Of a DNA stretch of 9,493 bases, positions 6,891 through 9,493 are shown in pieces (position 1 is the stretch's first letter; the number at the start of each line of letters is the position of its first letter). Made by a program: the position numbers and the translations under genes. Source of the stretch: Phycisphaerae bacterium (GTDB lineage Bacteria > Planctomycetota > Phycisphaerae > UBA1845 > PWPN01); the NCBI GenBank assembly GCA_003557125.1, contig PWPN01000094.1, forward strand, positions 1 through 9,493, in the 5' to 3' direction. Under the pieces are notes generated by a model. It ran no database searches. It worked only from the letters and a program-made list of their open reading frames with translations, and was not told the origin of the DNA.

Positions 6891-7892
6891 CTATCCTTTC
6901 TTTTCCAGCAGTTGTTTGTTGACGACGCAGCGGGCGGGTCGGCCCTGGGCTGCGGCCAGGATGTCATCGAGAATCGAGCGTCGAATTTCCCAGCCGGCCT
7001 CCTCGGACGCCCAGCCGAGGTGCGGCGTTAAGATGGCGTTTTCAAGTGCGAACAGCGGATGGTCCGGCGGTGGCGGCTCCTGGTCGTAGACGTCGATGGC
7101 TGCCCCGGCGATCGTGCCTTTTTTCAATGCGTCGGCCAACGCATCCGTATCGACCATCCCGCCGCGCGACGTATTGATGAGGTAGGCAGTCGGCTTCATG
7201 AGCGCCAGCGTTTGCGCGTTGATGAGGTGGTGCGTTTCGTCGTTGAGCGGCGTGTGGAGTGTGACGAAGTCCGCTTCCTTCAGCAGCGTCCGGCAGTCGA
7301 CGAAGGGCAGATCGAGCTCGGCGCGTCGCGCGTCGCTCAGGTAGGGGTCGGTGCCGATGATTTTCATGCCGAAGGTGCGCAGCTTGCGGTAGACGCGGCT
7401 TCCGATGCGTCCCACGCCGATGATGCCGAGCGTCTTGCCGTCGAGGCGGTAGATCGGGAAGACTTCGGAAAAGTCCCATTGGCCGGTCGCGCTCGACTGC
7501 TCGAGCGTCTTGCGGCTGCGGACGATCTTCCGCGCACAGGCGAACAGCAGCGCGATCGCGTGTTCGGCCACGTCTTCTTTGCAGTAGTCGGGCTGGTAGG
7601 CGAAGACGATGCCCTGCTTCGTGCAGGCATCGACGTCCACGTTGTCGTACCCGATGCCGTGGCGGATGATGAGCCGGCATTTCGTGAGTCGGCCGATCAG
7701 CGAGGCGGGCATCTTGACCATGTTGACGACGATGACGTCCGCATCGGCGATTTTTTCGAAGACTTCCTCTTCGGGTCGGAACTTCAGCTGGTGCGCTTCG
7801 AAGTCGATGCCCGCGCGGGCCAGCTCGGCAGCCTCGTAGTCGAGATCATCTTCGATGTAGTCGGTAACGACGACCTTGAAACGGTCGGCCAT
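6891..7892 (-). CDS. D-2-hydroxyacid dehydrogenase (phosphoglycerate dehydrogenase/CtBP-like)
   Basis: This is a 333-residue NAD-dependent dehydrogenase that interconverts a D-2-hydroxy acid and its 2-keto acid. RHGIGYDNVDVDAC (77-90) is the family's substrate-loop motif. The nucleotide-binding loop is GVGRIG (159-164), followed by Asp182 at the end of the next strand (IIGTDPY), which suggests NAD. The catalytic residues are all present: Arg243 in NTSRGGMVD, Glu272 in DVYDQEP and His291 in TPHLGW. There is no ACT or other C-terminal regulatory domain, so it is the short form rather than a full-length biosynthetic SerA. The ATG at 7892 has GGGGA a few bases upstream. It lies 12 bp after one Gfo/Idh/MocA gene and 5 bp before the aminotransferase. 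The acid it uses is unknown; glycerate, glyoxylate or an aldonate breakdown product would fit sugar catabolism. Confidence 0.94.
   Translation of the reverse strand: MADRFKVVVTDYIEDDLDYEAAELARAGIDFEAHQLKFRPEEEVFEKIADADVIVVNMVKMPASLIGRLTKCRLIIRHGIGYDNVDVDACTKQGIVFAYQPDYCKEDVAEHAIALLFACARKIVRSRKTLEQSSATGQWDFSEVFPIYRLDGKTLGIIGVGRIGSRVYRKLRTFGMKIIGTDPYLSDARRAELDLPFVDCRTLLKEADFVTLHTPLNDETHHLINAQTLALMKPTAYLINTSRGGMVDTDALADALKKGTIAGAAIDVYDQEPPPPDHPLFALENAILTPHLGWASEEAGWEIRRSILDDILAAAQGRPARCVVNKQLLEKKG
6894..6899 (-). promoter_or_regulatory. Ribosome binding site for the GTG start at 6885
   Basis: AAAGGA on the - strand lies 8 bases before the GTG. It is formed by the last two sense codons and the first base of the stop codon of the hydroxyacid dehydrogenase gene, so the two genes are closely coupled and the rare start is credible. 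Confidence 0.65.
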
Positions 7893-7904
7893 GGTTGCTT
7901 TCCC

Positions 7905-8978
7905 CTATTGCGCAAGTGTGACGGATTGCTTCGTCTGGGCGGACTGGTAAATGGCTTCGACGACTTTGAGCGCCTCGACCCCGTCGCGACCGGTGACGGT
8001 CGGGGCGCGTCCCGAGCGGATCGCCTCGGCGAAGTCGCGGACGTACGCATGCCCCATCCCGCCGCAGTAGCCGGGAACCTTTTCGAGCTCGAAACGCAGT
8101 TGTCGGCGCGGTGCGGCTGCGAAGTCCGGATGATCGCTGCATACGTGCAGCACGTCGCATTCGCCCTCGAAGGCCGGTGCCCAGGAGATCGCGCCGCGCG
8201 TGCCCCGCAGTGAAAGATAGAGATCCCGCCCGTGGGGGAAGGAATCCGGAACGGTGTAGCTGATGTCGAGCGCGGCGATCGTGCCGGCGGAGAAACGCAG
8301 ATGCGCGAAGGCGTTGTCCTCGATGTCGTATTCCGTGTTGATCGTCACGTTCTGGCCGGTGACTTCGGCGACCTCGTCGGCCAGCAGGTAGCGGAACAGG
8401 TCGATCCAGTGCACGCCGAGGTTGTACATCGGCCCGCCGCCGGAACGTGCGCGCTGGAGCATCCAGGGCGCATGGCCTTCGATGTAGCGATGGAGTCGAC
8501 CGGCGGCACATCGCCCCTCGGCTCCGACGGGCGTACCGATCAGTCCGACGTCGATGAGCCGTTTGAATTCGGCTGTAACCGGGTGGAGTCGCCAGCAGTA
8601 CCCGGTCGTCAGTTGCACGTTGTGGCGTTCGGCGGCTGCGACGATCCGCTCGGCGCCGGCCACGTCGGCGGCCATCGGCTTTTCGACCATGAGGTGAAGG
8701 CCCGCCCGCGCGCACGCTTCGGCGGCTTCGGGGCAGTCGGCATGGGGCACAAAGATCGCCGCGATGTCGAGCTTTTCCGACGCGAGCATCGCATCGCACG
8801 ACGCATAACCTGCCAGCTGGAAATCGCGGGAGAACGTGTCACGCAACCCTGCGTCGGCTTCGGCGACGGCCGTGACGCGCATCGCGTGGACCGCATCGAA
8901 CAGCGGCATGTACGCGCGGGGATGAAGATGGCCCAAGCCGACGATTCCCACTTTCAACAGTTGTGCGCGGTCCGGCAT
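7905..8978 (-). CDS. Gfo/Idh/MocA family oxidoreductase (complete)
   Basis: This is a 357-residue NAD(P)-dependent sugar or polyol-type dehydrogenase. The Rossmann loop is GIVGLGHLHP (11-20), acidic residues follow the second strand (AVAEAD), and the catalytic-lysine motif is MVEKP (97-101, Lys100). The substrate-domain signature is GGGPMYNLGVHWIDLF (180-195) with His190. The usual catalytic Asp four residues before it is Asn186, a variant seen in part of the family. The C-terminal GYCGGMGHAYVRDFAEAIRSG is typical. The frame could start at a TTG at 9002 overlapping the upstream stop, but the ATG at 8978 has TAAGGA 7 bases before it and gives the standard N-terminus (MPDRAQLLKVGIVGLG), so I prefer it. 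It lies 20 bp after the partial oxidoreductase gene and 12 bp before the hydroxyacid dehydrogenase. The family is secure, the substrate unknown. Confidence 0.93.
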   Translation of the reverse strand: MPDRAQLLKVGIVGLGHLHPRAYMPLFDAVHAMRVTAVAEADAGLRDTFSRDFQLAGYASCDAMLASEKLDIAAIFVPHADCPEAAEACARAGLHLMVEKPMAADVAGAERIVAAAERHNVQLTTGYCWRLHPVTAEFKRLIDVGLIGTPVGAEGRCAAGRLHRYIEGHAPWMLQRARSGGGPMYNLGVHWIDLFRYLLADEVAEVTGQNVTINTEYDIEDNAFAHLRFSAGTIAALDISYTVPDSFPHGRDLYLSLRGTRGAISWAPAFEGECDVLHVCSDHPDFAAAPRRQLRFELEKVPGYCGGMGHAYVRDFAEAIRSGRAPTVTGRDGVEALKVVEAIYQSAQTKQSVTLAQ

Positions 8979-8985
8979 AACGATT

Positions 8986-8991
8986 TCCTTA
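8986..8991 (-). promoter_or_regulatory. Ribosome binding site fixing the start at 8978
   Basis: TAAGGA on the - strand lies 7 bases before the ATG at 8978. It would lie inside the coding region if the in-frame TTG at 9002 were used, which favours the ATG. Confidence 0.65.
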
Positions 8992-8998
8992 CGGATGC

Positions 8999-9493
8999 TC
9001 AAAGTCGTGGGATCGCCGTTTCAGAACCCCGGTTCTCATCCGAAACGTACGCGGCGTAGATCGTCGCCGTCGTGTCGAGTGCCAGCTCGAGCGAGGACTG
9101 CGGCGGGCGGCCCGAAGCGATCGACGACAGAAAATCCTGCAACTCGGCCTGGTAGCCCATCGTCAGGTTCTCGTCGGGTGCTGCCGGTGCCCAGCCCTCC
9201 TGCGTGCTGACTTTTTCGAGGAGGTAGACGTCTTCGAACTGCGCCGCCTGCGGGTTGTACACGTCGAGCAGGCCCGTCGGGCTGATCCGGCAGCGGGCGC
9301 GGTGGTTGTTCGCGAATACCTCGATATAGTCGTAGATGCCACCGAGCACGAGCTCGCTCGTGAGCACGTCGGCCACGGTGCCATCCTCAAAAAGAACGTG
9401 CATCATACCGCAGTCTTCGATGTCATGATAGCACGTTCGCAGGAAGCCCGCGTCGCGGTAGTTCGGCAGCCGGGTGATCTGGTGGGTCCGCGC
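8999..9493 (-). CDS. Gfo/Idh/MocA family oxidoreductase, C-terminal part only
   Basis: The frame is open to the right edge, so only the last 164 residues are visible. They match the C-terminal substrate domain of a Gfo/Idh/MocA dehydrogenase: the beta-sheet stretch MMHVLFEDGTVADVLTSELV, then a glycine-rich turn and an E-V-F-A-N-N segment, the poorly conserved RISPTGLLDVYNPQ region, and the closing helix YQAELQDFLSSIASGRPP with the final LDTTATIYAAY. These are family patterns seen by eye; the catalytic EKP and His/Asp motifs lie outside the window. The stop TGA at 8999 is 20 bp before the ATG of the next Gfo/Idh/MocA gene, so the two are tandem paralogues in one transcript. I rate the family assignment as likely rather than certain because half of the protein is missing. 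Confidence 0.82.
   Translation of the reverse strand, partial: ARTHQITRLPNYRDAGFLRTCYHDIEDCGMMHVLFEDGTVADVLTSELVLGGIYDYIEVFANNHRARCRISPTGLLDVYNPQAAQFEDVYLLEKVSTQEGWAPAAPDENLTMGYQAELQDFLSSIASGRPPQSSLELALDTTATIYAAYVSDENRGSETAIPRL

Noticed and set aside
5455..7089. Long open frame on the + strand (544 codons) opposite the aminotransferase
   Set aside because: It mirrors the real gene in GC-rich DNA; the translation is acidic and repetitive with no family motif, while the - strand encodes a complete aminotransferase.

Overview
The window is GC-rich and gene-dense and encodes only cytoplasmic-looking metabolic enzymes plus one repeat protein. It suggests a member of the Planctomycetota or a close PVC-group relative, probably from an environmental genome. 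The reasons are the style of the Gfo/Idh/MocA oxidoreductase at the left edge, the presence of four Gfo/Idh/MocA paralogues within 9.5 kb, and an intergenic repeat (core TTACGGTCGCGGCTCGG) of a kind I recall from planctomycete genomes. The taxonomic call is inference; there is no rRNA or marker gene here.

Left part, + strand (1-1766): the C-terminal three quarters of a Gfo/Idh/MocA oxidoreductase (cut by the left edge) is followed after 92 bp by a 254-residue HEAT-repeat protein. A 10-bp perfect hairpin at 1795-1829 sits between this pair and the oppositely oriented block.

Rest of the window, - strand (1884-9493): seven genes run leftward and look like one catabolic operon or two adjacent ones. 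In transcription order they are: a Gfo/Idh/MocA oxidoreductase cut by the right edge (8999-9493), a second complete Gfo/Idh/MocA oxidoreductase (7905-8978), a D-2-hydroxyacid dehydrogenase (6891-7892), a class III PLP aminotransferase (5563-6885, GTG start), a 276-bp repeat-filled gap, an M20 zinc amidohydrolase (4048-5286), a zinc-dependent medium-chain alcohol dehydrogenase (3017-4051, overlapping its neighbour by ATGA), and a third Gfo/Idh/MocA oxidoreductase (1884-2951). Spacings are 20, 12, 5, 276, -4 and 65 bp.

How they may work together (inference): the M20 enzyme could remove an acyl group from an N-acylated amino compound, the class III aminotransferase could turn the freed amine into a carbonyl, and the several NAD(P)-dependent dehydrogenases could interconvert hydroxyl and carbonyl groups. 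This fits breakdown of an amino sugar, aminocyclitol or similar acylated amino compound. No transporter, regulator, kinase or aldolase is visible, so the substrate cannot be fixed from this window. The three paralogues whose active-site motif is visible differ at a catalytic position (Asp, Gln or Asn), which suggests different jobs rather than redundancy. No tRNA, rRNA, CRISPR, insertion sequence or phage gene was seen.
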